Source: Heterohyrax brucei
Lineage: Eukaryota; Chordata; Mammalia; Hyracoidea; Procaviidae
DNA: 64,000 bases
Assembly: GCA_028571685.1 (NCBI GenBank)
Contig: CM053144.1
Span: forward strand, 102,764,171 to 102,828,170
Direction of reading: 5' to 3'
The translations under genes were made by a program, and so were the position numbers. Position 1 is the stretch's first letter. The number at the start of each line of letters is the position of its first letter. A model generated the notes under the pieces. The model was not told where the DNA came from, ran no database searches, and saw only the letters and a program-made list of their open reading frames with translations. Shown piece by piece: positions 32,997-43,744 of this stretch.

Positions 32997-34295
32997 GGGG
33001 AGGGATGTTCCTGGTGCTGCCACGGTGGATGAGAAGGTAGAGAAGCTGGCTAGGAGAACAAACTCCACAGCCTCACCGCAGCTTCAAGGAGGGTGCGTTA
33101 TTTCCTACGTGCTCTCAAAATTGACATTCTGTTCCATTTGTTGGAGGAATGAGTTTTGTTGCTGGAAATAGGGGTGAGGAGGAGAAGGCTGAAAAACCAC
33201 TGTTATATCATATCCTATAAAATCTCAACAAGGATTAGATCTCCTGCCCGTTTCTTAAAAAGAAAATAATGTACTCCCGCTTGTCTTAAAAACCAGCATT
33301 CTACCAAGAGTCTCTCCTGACCAACTGCATCTACTGTTGTTCTATAACTTGCCTGTTAAACAATCAAGATGATACCTCTTGGCCTTCCTTCCCAACACGA
33401 ATGCTCGCTGGGGACAAGAAAATAAGGACCATGAATTGAAAGCACTGAGGACAAAAACCCCTCTAAGTCCATCCTTTCTCATGCTGAGAGGATAATGGAA
33501 TTACTTTTTCCATTTTCCTGGCTCCTCACAGGATGATCTTTGTCCCAAAAGCCTAGGCACTGCTATAGTTGTACCAGAAACCTCAAGTGAATTGCACACC
33601 TTTTTCTTTTTTTTTTTAATAACCTATGAAATGTTCTCTCTTTTCCCCAAACAATAAAGAGTTGAGGTTTATTTTTAGAAGCAAGAAGTTTTAAGTTTCA
33701 CAGAATGTTCGATAACTTGGAATGGGGAAAAATGAGAACTAGCAAAAAGTAATAAAGCTTAGAAAGCAATATATTTGGTCATTTCACCCCAAATTAGAAC
33801 TTCATCCCCTTAAGACACAAGCCTAAATAAGGTTGCTGGTGTTGTGTTAAACTTAAGCTATAATATAGCAAAAGCAGATTACAGGAGATTACACATATGC
33901 ACACACACTGCAGTTATAATATTAGCAGCAGCTAGCCAGAATATTCTGGCAAGCAATTAGTGACTCTTACAGATTCTGTTACAAAAATCAAGGTCATGGT
34001 CTGAGTCTGTGCATAATTCAAGTATACGACCTCACAAACAAGTACCACACTGAAAAATGACCACCTCACAAAATATTACTTGACATTGGATTTTTCCCTT
34101 CAATGGGTTTGGGTTTTTCTACCCTATCACTTAGTGTGCTGTAAATGGCAGTACATTGGTTTCTGAGAAGTGAGAGGCTAGCTATTCAGTTCAACCTCTC
34201 ATTCTACACAAATACAACCCTTTCTACTTGTCAATATGCTTGCTTAGAAATACAATTTTTACAGGTAGTCTCTCATTAAATAGCTGGGCCTAGTA
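32997..34295. other. Unassigned 1.3-kb stretch
   Basis: No gene or repeat recognised. AT-rich with scattered homopolymers. Confidence 0.3.
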
Positions 34296-34360
34296 TAAAG
34301 TCAGTTGTGAATTGGAATTGACTCCACGGCAGTGGGTTTAGGTTTTTTTTTTTTGGTTTA
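34296..34360 (+). repeat. AfroSINE 3' tail fragment
   Basis: GTTGTGAATTGGAATTGACTCC, then CACGGCAGTGGGTTTAGG and a T-run. Only the last ~60 bp of the SINE is present. Confidence 0.72.
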
Positions 34361-34734
34361 CTAAATGACCATCATGTCCTGGGTGTTGTGAGTTATAAAA
34401 GTGTAAGGTGATGATCCCGTTTTCAAGGAACTTATCTCGCTGGAGATGCTGGATGCACAGTCAAGCAGCTGTCAGTCGTACTAAGTGATGGTACTCAGTG
34501 CAGACCGAAATGAAAACACAAATCTTGTTGATTTCTTTGGCATCCTTCACAGTGGTTAATACAGAATACACTACAGCCTCATCAACTACAGTGATACAGA
34601 TAACAGAACGCCAGAGCAGGACGTTAAGAGGCTTGGTCTCTAACAGTAGATGTTTAGAATTAGAGACAGAAGAAATAATCATAGAGGTTTTTAAAAGTAA
34701 CAAGCTTGTATTTAACGTCTATTATAGTCCAAGG
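34361..34734. other. Unassigned sequence with overlapping chance open frames
   Basis: Open on both strands over 34461-34746 (about 80 codons each way) with no domain recognised. Treated as chance. Confidence 0.3.
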
Positions 34735-34925
34735 ACTTCTCACTGAGTTTATTGTTACAACATCCATTAGGTGAGTTAACTCGATCGTCATATAGGTAAG
34801 TAAACACAGGCCCAGAGACACAGTTTACCTGAGGTCACACAGCCAGCCAAACAGAGGGGCTGAGATGACATATCGCATCCTCCTGATTTCTAAGCCCATG
34901 CTTCCAACCTGACTCCTAAGCCCTG
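34735..34925 (-). repeat. MIR-like SINE, minus strand
   Basis: AACACAGGCCCAGAGACAC, TTACCTGAGGTCACACAGCC and TTTCTAAGCCCATGCTTCC are the familiar reversed MIR core and arm words. Confidence 0.75.
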
Positions 34926-35460
34926 TCATTTCTGAGAGTTTATAAATCTATGTGAATATAGCTATGACAATATTTTCAATGATGAGATACACTAAACCTC
35001 ATTAAACACTCACAGGCTTCTGCAGATATTGTACTGACATCTAAATACCTGACAGTTTTCTGCAACTCACACTAATACATCTTAATTACTACTACTACCA
35101 CATTTATAAGATAACACAGAAGACACAGTCCATATATTACCTTTAGTTTCTACAGAGTCACGTTGAGTGTGATAACTGAGCGGAGCTCTGTGCCACACTT
35201 GTGCTTGTTCAGCTCTTTTCCAATGCCAACGGTATTTGATTTTACATTATTACATTATAGAAGGACACTTTTATTTTATCTACCTGGCATTCTATACGTA
35301 CAACATTTCATAAGAAATCAGACCTGAAGTTATGAAAGCAAGTTTCTATGTACTGTGTGTGTAAACTAATGCTGAAGATGAAAGGGAAAGGATACATGAG
35401 GACCCTTAGTGAACAAGAGAAGGCTATAAGGTTTTCCTTCAAAAGTTCTGCTTATTATAG
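34926..35460. other. Unassigned AT-rich sequence
   Basis: No repeat or gene recognised. Confidence 0.3.
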
Positions 35461-35904
35461 TGTCATGGGTTGAATGGTATCCTCCCCAGAAGTGTGCATC
35501 AGTTTGGCTGAGCCATGATTCCTGGTATTGTGTGATGTTTCTATATGTTGTAAATCCTGCCTTGATAATTTAACCAGGGAGAACGGGCAGCAGTTGTGTT
35601 AGCGAGGAGAGACTGAATCTACAAGTTTGGACTCTGACTTGAGGCAATCTTTCGGGATATAAAAGAAAGAAGTGAGCAGAGACAGGGGCACCTCATACCA
35701 CCTAGAAACAAGTACCGGGAGCAAAGCACTTTCTTCGGACTTGGGATCTCTGAGTTTGAAGCTCCTCCTGAGCCAACAAAGGCCCCCCTGGAGCTGATGC
35801 CCTGAATGTGGGCTTTTAGTCTACTTTCCTGAGAAGAAATAAGTCTCTCTTTGTTCAACTATCCACTTGTATTTCTGTTATAGCAGCACCAGATGACTAA
35901 GACA
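35461..35904 (+). mobile_element. Solo LTR-like element, family A, copy 2
   Basis: Starts TGTCATGGGTTGAATGG and ends GATGACTAAGACA, giving TG...CA ends. TATAAAAG lies near 35658, and a degraded AATAAG-type signal near 35838 precedes TCTCTTTGTTCAAC, CTATCCACTTG, TTATAGCAGCACCAG. Homologous in order to 21407-21931 and to the first part of 58141. No internal viral genes. Confidence 0.78.
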
Positions 35905-36089
35905 TAGGGTGTAGAATAAAACGGCAGACATTTAAGATGAGAACTTTTACCTTTTTCCTTCCCACACTGAAAGTGAAGAATTCTTTTTTCATTCTCTCTT
36001 CTAAGAAGGTACTAGCTCAACTGTGAAGGAAAGGCAGAAGGGAAAAGAAGAGAGGAAGGAGGGCAAAACTAGTGCAAACAGAATTGGCA

Positions 36090-36495
36090 TGTATCATGAA
36101 CTGAGCTGTGTCTCCCCCAAAGACATGTTGAGGTCCTAACCCCTGGAACCTGTGAATATGACCTTGTTTGGATGTTACCAGTTAGCATGAGGTTATACCA
36201 GGAATCCTAATCCAATCTGAGTGTTTTTCTTATAAAAGAGAAGGGACACAGAGAGACAGTCAGAGGAAGGATGGCCATATAAAGGTTTACCTACAAAACA
36301 AGAAATGGCTGAAAGTACCAGAAGCCGGGAGAGACCACAGATGATCTTTTCTTAGAGATGTCACAGGAAGTATGCCCCAGCCAAAATGGCAGTCTGGACT
36401 TCTGGCCTCCAGAATTGTGACACAACACATTTTTATTCTTATATGCAACTCAGTGTGTAGTGTTCTGTTACGGCATCACTAGGAAACTAATACAG
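36090..36495 (+). mobile_element. Solo LTR of the MaLR (MLT1-like) group
   Basis: TGTATCATGAACTGAGC, GTGTCTCCCCCAAAGAC, TGTTGAGGTCCTAACCCC, TCTGGCCTCCAGAATTGTGA and the end GAAACTAATACAG match the widely shared MLT1 LTR layout. Internal viral sequence is absent. Confidence 0.8.
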
Positions 36496-38024
36496 AATGG
36501 ATGAAGGACAAAAATGAAGCTAACTTTTTAGTTAGGGGAGTAGTTTTATATTTGTCTTTACATTTTCTTTTAATCTCTGAAGGAACAATGCTTACTTACC
36601 CTTCTACCAGGGAAATACAATAATGGGTACGCAATAAATCTTTAGAACCATTTCCTGCACAAACTGGAGTTTAAAGGATCTATATGTATTACTTACTCTA
36701 AGGGTAGAGGGTGTTTAAACCCATTTTACAAAGGAGAAAACAAAGGTACAAGGTACTAATAGAATACACAAGTTTACTGGATAAAAAACTTGAAAAAAAG
36801 ACCAAAGAACTTTGCAGAATAAGTACTGAGTTTAACTCAGATTATTAATGTACCTTGAAACAGGGTGAACTGCTGAAGTCTAGACTACTGTGTTGTCCTC
36901 TTTGGTAGTATGGACTCATTCACAAAAAAAGGACAAGATCGTTTTCTCTGTCCTCCCCACACACAGACGTGGCAAAAAGACCTGTGTGAGAATGAATTCC
37001 TGCCCCCTTATGCTTCCTTGAGGCCAGAGCTTCCAGACGCACAGGAAGTGGGCCAAAGAAAAAGACAAAGTCAGCATCTTGAGATGCAAGTCAGGGACGT
37101 TCTCAAGTAATACCCACCGGAACTCTTTTTTAAGGTCTAGACTTAGAAGCACTGGGACTTGGAGAGCAGAAGAGCCTCCAGATGGCAGTGAAGACCCTGG
37201 AGGCAGTAGCAGGTCTCCACTGCTAGCATGGAACGGAGGGAGTAAAATCACTAGGGAAACTGCCTACTTGTGAGTTTAGGTAAGGAGTAATCTTTTTCTT
37301 AATTTTCCTGTACTAACTGACTTAGTTACTTTAGGAGAATGAAGCCTGCTAGATAAAAACACACTGGCACTGTAGACGGCAGACAGGAAACACTATCTCA
37401 CCAGAAAAAGAAACTTCACTATAAACACTACCTAAGAATGCAATACTTCAAATATCACCACATGAAAAAAATTACACTGGAAAGGTCACACTGTCCAAGT
37501 CTGATTCATAAAATTAAGGTTCATCTGGAAAAGACAACTATAAATATAAAACAAGCAAACAAAATGCACTTTCACAAAGAGAAAGATGTATGTTTTAACA
37601 CTGTAAACCAAATACCAGGTAGCTGGCTGAAGCTGTGGAAGGAATTACGTAACAAAGGGGGACCCAAATCTAACAATCTCTGAAGTCCTTGGCCAAAGTT
37701 TCCCTTTGTCATGGGTTTTGGGATCTTATATCCAGGAAAATTCTTCAGATATAATCTAAGAGTAGTTTTTCTTAGAGGAGGCAGGCAGTAGAGGAGGCAA
37801 GGTAATTTGCCTTTCCTATTCCTCTAATATGCTTTTGTTTTTAACCCAGCAAAACCACTTTGATCTGGCAACAATATAATTTAACTGGACATTTAAGATG
37901 TTTTACACATTTTGCTGCCTTTTAAAACAGCAATATATGTATCATAAACTGATCACATCAAGAACACACTTTAACCTTTTCTTCATGGGGATTCAAGGTC
38001 AACATTATGAGAATGTTGTATGTT
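36496..38024. other. Unassigned 1.5-kb stretch
   Basis: 36690-36770 may be a reversed MIR (AAACCCATTTTACAAAGG). The overlapping open frames at 36910-37273 on both strands show no domain. No gene is called. Confidence 0.35.
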
Positions 38025-38155
38025 CTTACGTCAATCACCGAGCCTCAGTATTCTCGTCTTTATTGTATTAACTAGCATATAGAATTATGATGGTGGATTA
38101 AATGAGATCATCCTCGTAAAGTGCTTGGCACAAAGCCCTTTACCATTAGTTATTT
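38025..38155 (+). repeat. MIR-like SINE, plus strand
   Basis: GAGCCTCAGTATTCTCGTC, GATTAAATGAGATCATCC and GTAAAGTGCTTGGCACAAAG follow the MIR 3' half. Confidence 0.7.
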
Positions 38156-38162
38156 GTTCCCT

Positions 38163-38488
38163 TTAGCCCCCTTCAGGTCAGACTCCAATTTATGGCTGCT
38201 TCATGTACAACGGAATAAAAGGCTGCCAAGTCCTCTGTTACCTCCATCTCCACGATCAACTTGCATAAGACAGTTGTGACCCACAGCGTTTTCAGTGGGT
38301 GATTTTTGGACCTAGATAGCCAGGCCTTTCTTACTACTCCATTTTATCCTGGAAACTGCTGAAACATGTTCACTATTACAGCAACTGACAGATGGGTAGT
38401 GGTTGGGCATGAAGTGTACATGCTGGGAATCAAACCCAGGTCTCCTGCATAGAAGCCAAGATTTTGTCACTGAACCACCAATCTAGGC
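38163..38488 (-). repeat. tRNA-Gly-headed SINE with RTE-like tail, copy 2
   Basis: On the minus strand the head reads GATTGGTGGTTCAGTGAC, which covers a tRNA-Gly A box, and then GAGACCTGGGTTTGATTCCC, which covers the B box. The T-arm-like stem and loop are still visible. The body contains CTGCTGAAACATGTTCAC and CAACTGACAGATGGGTAG. The 3' tail reversed has ACAACGGAATAAAAGGCTGC, like the RTE end. It is not a functional tRNA gene. Confidence 0.8.
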
Positions 38489-38501
38489 ATCACACTATTT
38501 A

Positions 38502-38695
38502 TTAAGAGCTCCTAAAAACGTAAATGCCCTGATAGTGCAAGGTGTGAGGCCATCGACTGCTAGCCAAAATGTAGACATTCTGAAACCACTAGTGGCTCTG
38601 TGTGAGAAAGATGTGTCAGTCTGCTTCCACAGAGATTTACAGCCTAAGAGGTTGCTAGTGACTGGAATTGACTCAGCAGTAGGTTTGGTAAAGCG
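38502..38695 (+). repeat. AfroSINE, long form, plus strand
   Basis: GAGCTCCTAAAAACG, CATCGACTGCTAGCCAAAAT, GTCAGTCTGCTTCCACAGAG, ATTTACAGCCTAAGAGGTTG and GGAATTGACTCAGCAGTAGG. The extra block identifies the long form. Confidence 0.82.
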
Positions 38696-38762
38696 GTAGC
38701 TACTGCTATGTTTTTCACTTATTTCCCTGATCATCTAGACTGTCACTTAGAAAACTAACGCT

Positions 38763-40245
38763 AACAAGATTGGCCATGATCCAGAAAACACAAAACAACA
38801 AACGCTGGAGAGGCTGTGGAGAAAGTGGAACCCTCCTACACTGTTGGTGGGGTTGCAAAATGGTCCAGCCTCTTTGGAAGGCAATCTGGCACTTCCTTAA
38901 AAAAATGGATATCGATATACCATTTGACCCAGTAATTCCACTACTTGGAATATATCCTACAGAATCAAGGCCTTTCACGCCAACAGACACATGCACCAGA
39001 ATGTTTATCACAGCATAGTCCATGACAGCAAAAAGATGGAATCAACCCATATGCCCAACAATAGAAGAATGGATAGGTAAACTATGGTACATATACTCAA
39101 CGGAGCACTACGCAATGATAAAGAATAACGATGATTCCAGGAAACATCTCCTAACCTGGTTTCAACTGGAAGACATTATGTTGAGTGAAAGTAGTCAGCG
39201 ACAAAAGGACAAATACTGTATGAGACCTCTACGATAAGATCTCAAAATCAGACTTGTGTATAGAAGAAAAGACTCTTTGACAGCTGCAAGGGAGGAGAGG
39301 GAGGGAGGGTGAGGGGGGGAGGGTTTAGTTTAGATAGTTACTAGAAATCTAGTTGGGAGAAAGCGGTGATAGCACACATTAGAAACAAGAACAACATTAA
39401 GTGGACTTCAGCATAACTTGAGTACTCCTTCCATCTTAACTCAATACTGCAAGGATAGAGTAGCTGGGGCGGGGGGTGGGGGACCATGCTCTTAGGCGAA
39501 TTCCACGCCAACTGGCACAACTAGCATTTTGCTAAGAGAGCTCTCTGCACCCCACATTGGTGAGTGACATCTGGGGTCTTAAAAGCTGCCAAGCTGCCAT
39601 CCGAGGACACAGCAAATGGGCCCAACTCAGCAGGAACGGAGGCTCACCAAGGACCAAAATGACATGCGGTAAAGACAACCAAGAAGACAGAGAGACCCAC
39701 AAGAGTGGGTGCCTACATCAACTTGGGACCAGAAGAACCAGATGGTGCCCGGCCACCACCAGCGATAGCCACGATGGAGCTTACAGAGAGGAGTCTCACT
39801 GGCAACACAAGAATAAAAAGGGGTGCATCATGAGATCTCCACTAAAAGACCTCAAATGATGGTCCAGTGGTTTTGGAGTTCCTCTGAGAGTATGGCCCCC
39901 AGCCCCGATGCTGCCCTTCCCCATAAATTATAACAAAGGTCCACTCTTTGGACAGGAATGGATTGGACTTGGCAATGCAGAGTGACCATATATTGGAAGC
40001 GCTTTATGGTTCTATACATCTATAGGATATCATCTTGCTGACCTCCGGCTGGAGGAAGGGGAGTGGATGGAAAGGAGGGGAAAGGAGGCTGTTGGGAGAA
40101 TGAGACAGGTATGGAGCAGAGAGGAACAGTATGCAGTCACCGGACAGGGAGAGCAGTGGAAGCTGCATATAGGAGGGCATGTAAATTTATACGTGAATGT
40201 ACATTTTCACTCAGTCATGTTAAATAAAAATTAAAAAAAAAAAAA
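38763..40245 (+). mobile_element. L1 LINE, 5'-truncated, relatively young, plus strand
   Basis: 38765-39237 encodes the ORF2 C-terminus: TQNNKRWRGCGESGTLLHCW, then VQPLWKAIWHFLKKMD. One stop at 39019-39021 separates two long open pieces. A ~1-kb 3' UTR follows, with a G-rich purine tract at 39290-39323 and a poly(A) of about 14 at 40233-40246. AGAAAACTAACGCT (38749-38762) and AGAAAATTAAGGCT (40246-40259) look like a 14-bp target-site duplication with two mismatches. The low decay suggests a younger insertion than the other LINEs here, but it cannot move on its own. Confidence 0.93.
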
Positions 40246-40904
40246 AGAAAATTAAGGCTGATCTCTGAGTGTAACTTTTAACGATGTTATCACATAAGAC
40301 TTAAAACTCACATTTTTCTGTCAGGGGAAGGAAGGAAAAAAAAAAAGACCTAAGTCTCATTTCTCGAAACATGGTAGATGCAACATAAGGGGGAAACTTC
40401 TTAGTTAAAAGAATATTGAGAAAGTGCCAAATAAATACATACACTTAATCTTTTAAATACATAAATGAGCTGTCCAGAAAATAACTGAATCCTCTGAGAT
40501 AGAACAGAATTTGGAAACCTCCTGGTATAACAAGCCAGGGCTGAAGACAGAATCTGCCCTGCAGGCATCTGTCCACACCTGAAGGTCCGGACTAGATTTA
40601 TGGCTAACCTGCCAAATGCTCCGAGTCAGAGGACAAGCCAGGAGCGATGTAACACAGGAGGCAGGACCACAGACGTCCTACATCTGAGACACCTGCTCCT
40701 CTTCTCCCCTGCCACTTCTATCCTCTAATCCATCAAAGAAATGGGGGAGGGGGGATTGCCTTCCACAGTCTGTCTCCCTCTAGACTCAGGGTGAGGTATA
40801 AGGGATCAGAAGAAGGCACCCTTCTAAGCATTTTTAATCACAGGCCCATTCTTAGGCATGTTTGGGGTCAGAATTTACACTAACTATGGTGGGATTTTAC
40901 TCCA
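40246..40904. other. Unassigned sequence
   Basis: No repeat or gene recognised. Confidence 0.3.
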
Positions 40905-40960
40905 TCCCATAGGGTCAGAATCGAAGTCAGAATCGACTCGATGGCACTGTGTTTTTTTAA
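40905..40960 (+). repeat. AfroSINE tail fragment
   Basis: CCCATAGGGTCAGAATCG, then AAGTCAGAATCGACTCGATG and GCACTGTG with a T-run. GTCAGAATCGA is partly duplicated. Confidence 0.72.
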
Positions 40961-40972
40961 ATGCGGCCCCAT

Positions 40973-41140
40973 GGAGCCCTGGCAGCGTAGTTGTTCAGTG
41001 ATATAGTCTACCAGCTAAAAAGTTAGCAGTTCAAATCCACAAATCACTCCTTGAAAACTCTATGGAGCAGTCCTGCTCTGTCCTTTAGGGTCACTATGAG
41101 TTGGAATCAATTCAATAGCAAAGAGTTTGGTTTTGATTTG
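40973..41140 (+). repeat. AfroSINE, short form
   Basis: GAGCCCTGGCAGCGTAG, AGCAGTTCAAATCCACAAAT, CACTCCTTGAAAACTC, GGGTCACTATGAGTTGG and GAGTTTGGTTTTGATTTG. Adjacent to the fragment at 40905. Confidence 0.92.
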
Positions 41141-41219
41141 TAGAATCCTGTAAACAATCCTCTCTGTAGGAACATACTTTCAATCATGCCTCAAAGAACT
41201 CTCACAGATAAAATTTCAA

Positions 41220-41905
41220 GAAGAACATCAGTTCACCATCACAAAATCACCCAATACGTGAGCAGCTCAAAGAAACAATTTACAGCAACAATATCCACAA
41301 AACTGTGAGTATTTTATTTACAGAAGAATACAATAAATATGGTTAAAGAAAAAAGGAAGTATAAAAAGTACTCCTACAGAACAAGAGACTTTCAAAACTT
41401 GAAACCAACCAGATAATATTTCTGAAAGTGAAAAAAAAAAGTAAAAATTGACAGAGGAAATTTAATAGAAAAGACAAACAGGAGACCGGACACAGCCGAA
41501 AAAAGACAGTGATTAGGACCAATTTATAGCACAGTGAACATGAAAGGCATAGTCTGAAAAACTTTTCCAAAATTCTGAAGAAGCAGCTCAAGTATATAAC
41601 TCTACCTGCAAATAAACTGATTAAAAAATAAATAGAAAACCTAAATCACCTTAAACCTTTAAAGAGTTTCAATCAATAGTTAAAAACTCTTCCAACTCAG
41701 AAAACACTAGGCTCAGACAGTCTCCCAAATGAATTTTACCAAACAAGGAATTTCAATCTTCTACAAAGTCTTTTACAGAACAGAAAAGAAAGAACTCTCC
41801 CCAAGTCGTTTTATGGGCTATTAAAACTTGATTCTAAAAACTCACAAAGACAATATAAAAAAGGAAAACCTCAAGGTTATCTTGCCTCTGATCAGTGACT
41901 GTCAC
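41220..41905 (+). mobile_element. Old L1 ORF2 fragment, plus strand
   Basis: AAATAGAAAACCTAAATCACC, AGTTAAAAACTCTTCCAAC, GGCTCAGACAGTCTCCCAAA, TGAATTTTACCAAACAAGG and GTCGTTTTATGGGCTATTAA follow the order of the L1 RT N-terminal region, with many frame breaks. No ends are visible. Confidence 0.6.
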
Positions 41906-42139
41906 ATAGTAAACAGTAAGTACTGTCATTATTATTTTTAAATTACATGGGACACTGATGATGACATACATGAAGAAAGTAGGAATCAATACCAGGTACA
42001 GTATGATGCCAGTTTTGTAAAAGCAACTGCCTTCTTTCTTACGCCAGCCTACTGTCCCCTCACATAGCTGGCGTGCACAGAGAAATCACTGGAAAGAATA
42101 CAACCACATGCTCATTCGGGAGGATGTGATTCAGGGATT

Positions 42140-42935
42140 TTTTTTTTTTTTTTTAATTATGCTTTAGGTGAAAACTCAGAATAAATTAGTTCTGTTTTAA
42201 ATAATGGATATATATATATTGTTTTGTGACACTGGTCGCCAACACCGCGCTGTGTCAACATTCTCAGCCTTGGATCCCTTATATCCCTTCATCCAGCCTT
42301 TTTGTTCCCTCTGCTTTATCATCCTTGCCTTTTGACTGGTGTGCCCACCTAGTCTTGTATACACGGTTCACCTAGGCATCTAATCTTTAGTTGAAGGGTA
42401 AGCCCAAGGCACGGTTCCTTTAGAGAGTTAAAAGGGGGTCCAAGGGCTATACTCTCAAGGTTTCTCCACTCTCTATCACACCAGTAAGTCCGGTCTTTTT
42501 TGTGGGCTGTAATTTTGTTCTCCATTTTTTCCCCAGCTCTGTCCAGGACCTGCTATTGTGATCCCTGTTAGAGCAGTCAGTGGTTGTAGCTGGCCACCGT
42601 CTCGTCGTGCTGGACTCAGTCCCGTGGAGTCTGAGGTAGCTGTGGCTCACAGTCCTTTGGACCAGTCTTTACAGTGTATCTTTCGTTTTGTTTTCCCTTG
42701 CTGAAGATGGGGTGAGACCAGTGGAGTATCTTAGGTGGTTGCTTACAAGCTCGTAGGATTCCAAATGCTGCTTACCAAAGTAAAATTTAGAACATTTTCT
42801 TTATAAACTGTTATGCCAGCTGAGCTAGATGCCGCCTGAGAACAACACCCTCAGTAACTGGTTCCTCAGGGAGGTTGGATGTGCCCGTGAAGCTTCCATG
42901 ATCTTGCCTTGGTCAAGTCATACTTGCAATTTGGG
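42140..42935 (-). repeat. LINE 3' UTR-like repeat (probably L1), minus strand, copy 2
   Basis: A T-run at 42139-42155 (reversed poly(A)), ATTATGCTTTAGGTG, TGTTTTGTGACACTGGTCGC, AATCTTTAGTTGAAGGGTAAG, GTCCAGGACCTGCTATTGTG, AGAGCAGTCAGTGGTTGTAG, GGTGAGACCAGTGGAGTATC and TATGCCAGCTGAGCTAGATG. Homologous to 12150-12710 and more complete. No open frame. Confidence 0.65.
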
Positions 42936-43359
42936 GAATTTGTAATTTTCTTTTAAAAATGTTTAAGTTTCCAATAATAATTGTGTATTTCTTTTAAAAC
43001 TAGAAAGAAAAATTTATATATTTTTACAAAGGACTCCTGTTTATTCTAGTCGAGTCAGAGTACTCCACCAGGTTGGCATGCTAATTTTCTTCACAGAGAT
43101 CTAATTTAGTGACAGGACTTCCACATTAGCAGGAAAGATACGATAAAGATAAGTAATGAGAGAAGAAAATCAGAAATATTAGAGTAATGTCTAAAGGAAA
43201 AAAAATATTCTAGAAGAAAAACGGCAGGTTTCCACATTGTGGATGTTAAAAATAATTTCAATATTCCTACACAGAACAACAGGCCACCTGTGATAACATT
43301 TATGATACAAAACTAACACAGGTTTAGGAGTAAGGAAGATGAGTTTTTCCTCCTCTTAA
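42936..43359. other. Unassigned AT-rich sequence
   Basis: No repeat or gene recognised. Confidence 0.3.
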
Positions 43360-43525
43360 TCCTGGTGGTGCAAGCGTTAATTGCTACAGCTACTAACCAA
43401 AAGACTGGCAGTTTGAATATGCCAGTCACTCCTGGGAAACTCCGGAGAAGTTCTACTCTGTCTTAAACTGTTGCTATGAGTCAGAATCGACTCCACAGCA
43501 CTGGGTTTGTTTTTTATTTTGTTTA
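43360..43525 (+). repeat. AfroSINE, short form
   Basis: AATCCTGGTGGTGCAAGCG, CTACTAACCAAAAGACTGG, ACTCTGTCTTAAACTG, GCTATGAGTCAGAATCGACT, then CACAGCACTGGGTTTG and a T-rich tail. Confidence 0.92.
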
Positions 43526-43577
43526 GATTTAATTTGCTTAGGTTTTGTGTTTATGGCCCACCAAAGCCAAGCTATGC

Positions 43578-43590
43578 GTGTGTGTGTGTG
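43578..43590 (+). repeat. (GT)n microsatellite
   Basis: Six to seven GT units preceded by GCTATGC. Very short. Confidence 0.9.
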
Positions 43591-43744
43591 TAAATAAAAA
43601 TTTGAATGGTTTGGGCAGGTGGCACAGGTATGTCTCCAAACAAACTCTACTTTAAAAATAAAAATAAAGTATATGATTTGAAGATGGAATAATAAACCAA
43701 AGCCACTTTCCCTTTTTGTTTTTGGTGTGGAATTGCCTTTCACT

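Noticed and set aside
35456-35909. Clean 5-bp target duplication around the LTR at 35461
   Set aside because: TATAG and TAGGG match at only three of five positions. Not claimed.
38420-38488. A tRNA-Gly gene on the minus strand
   Set aside because: The A and B boxes are visible, but the anticodon arm and acceptor pairing are disrupted and the sequence continues into a SINE body.
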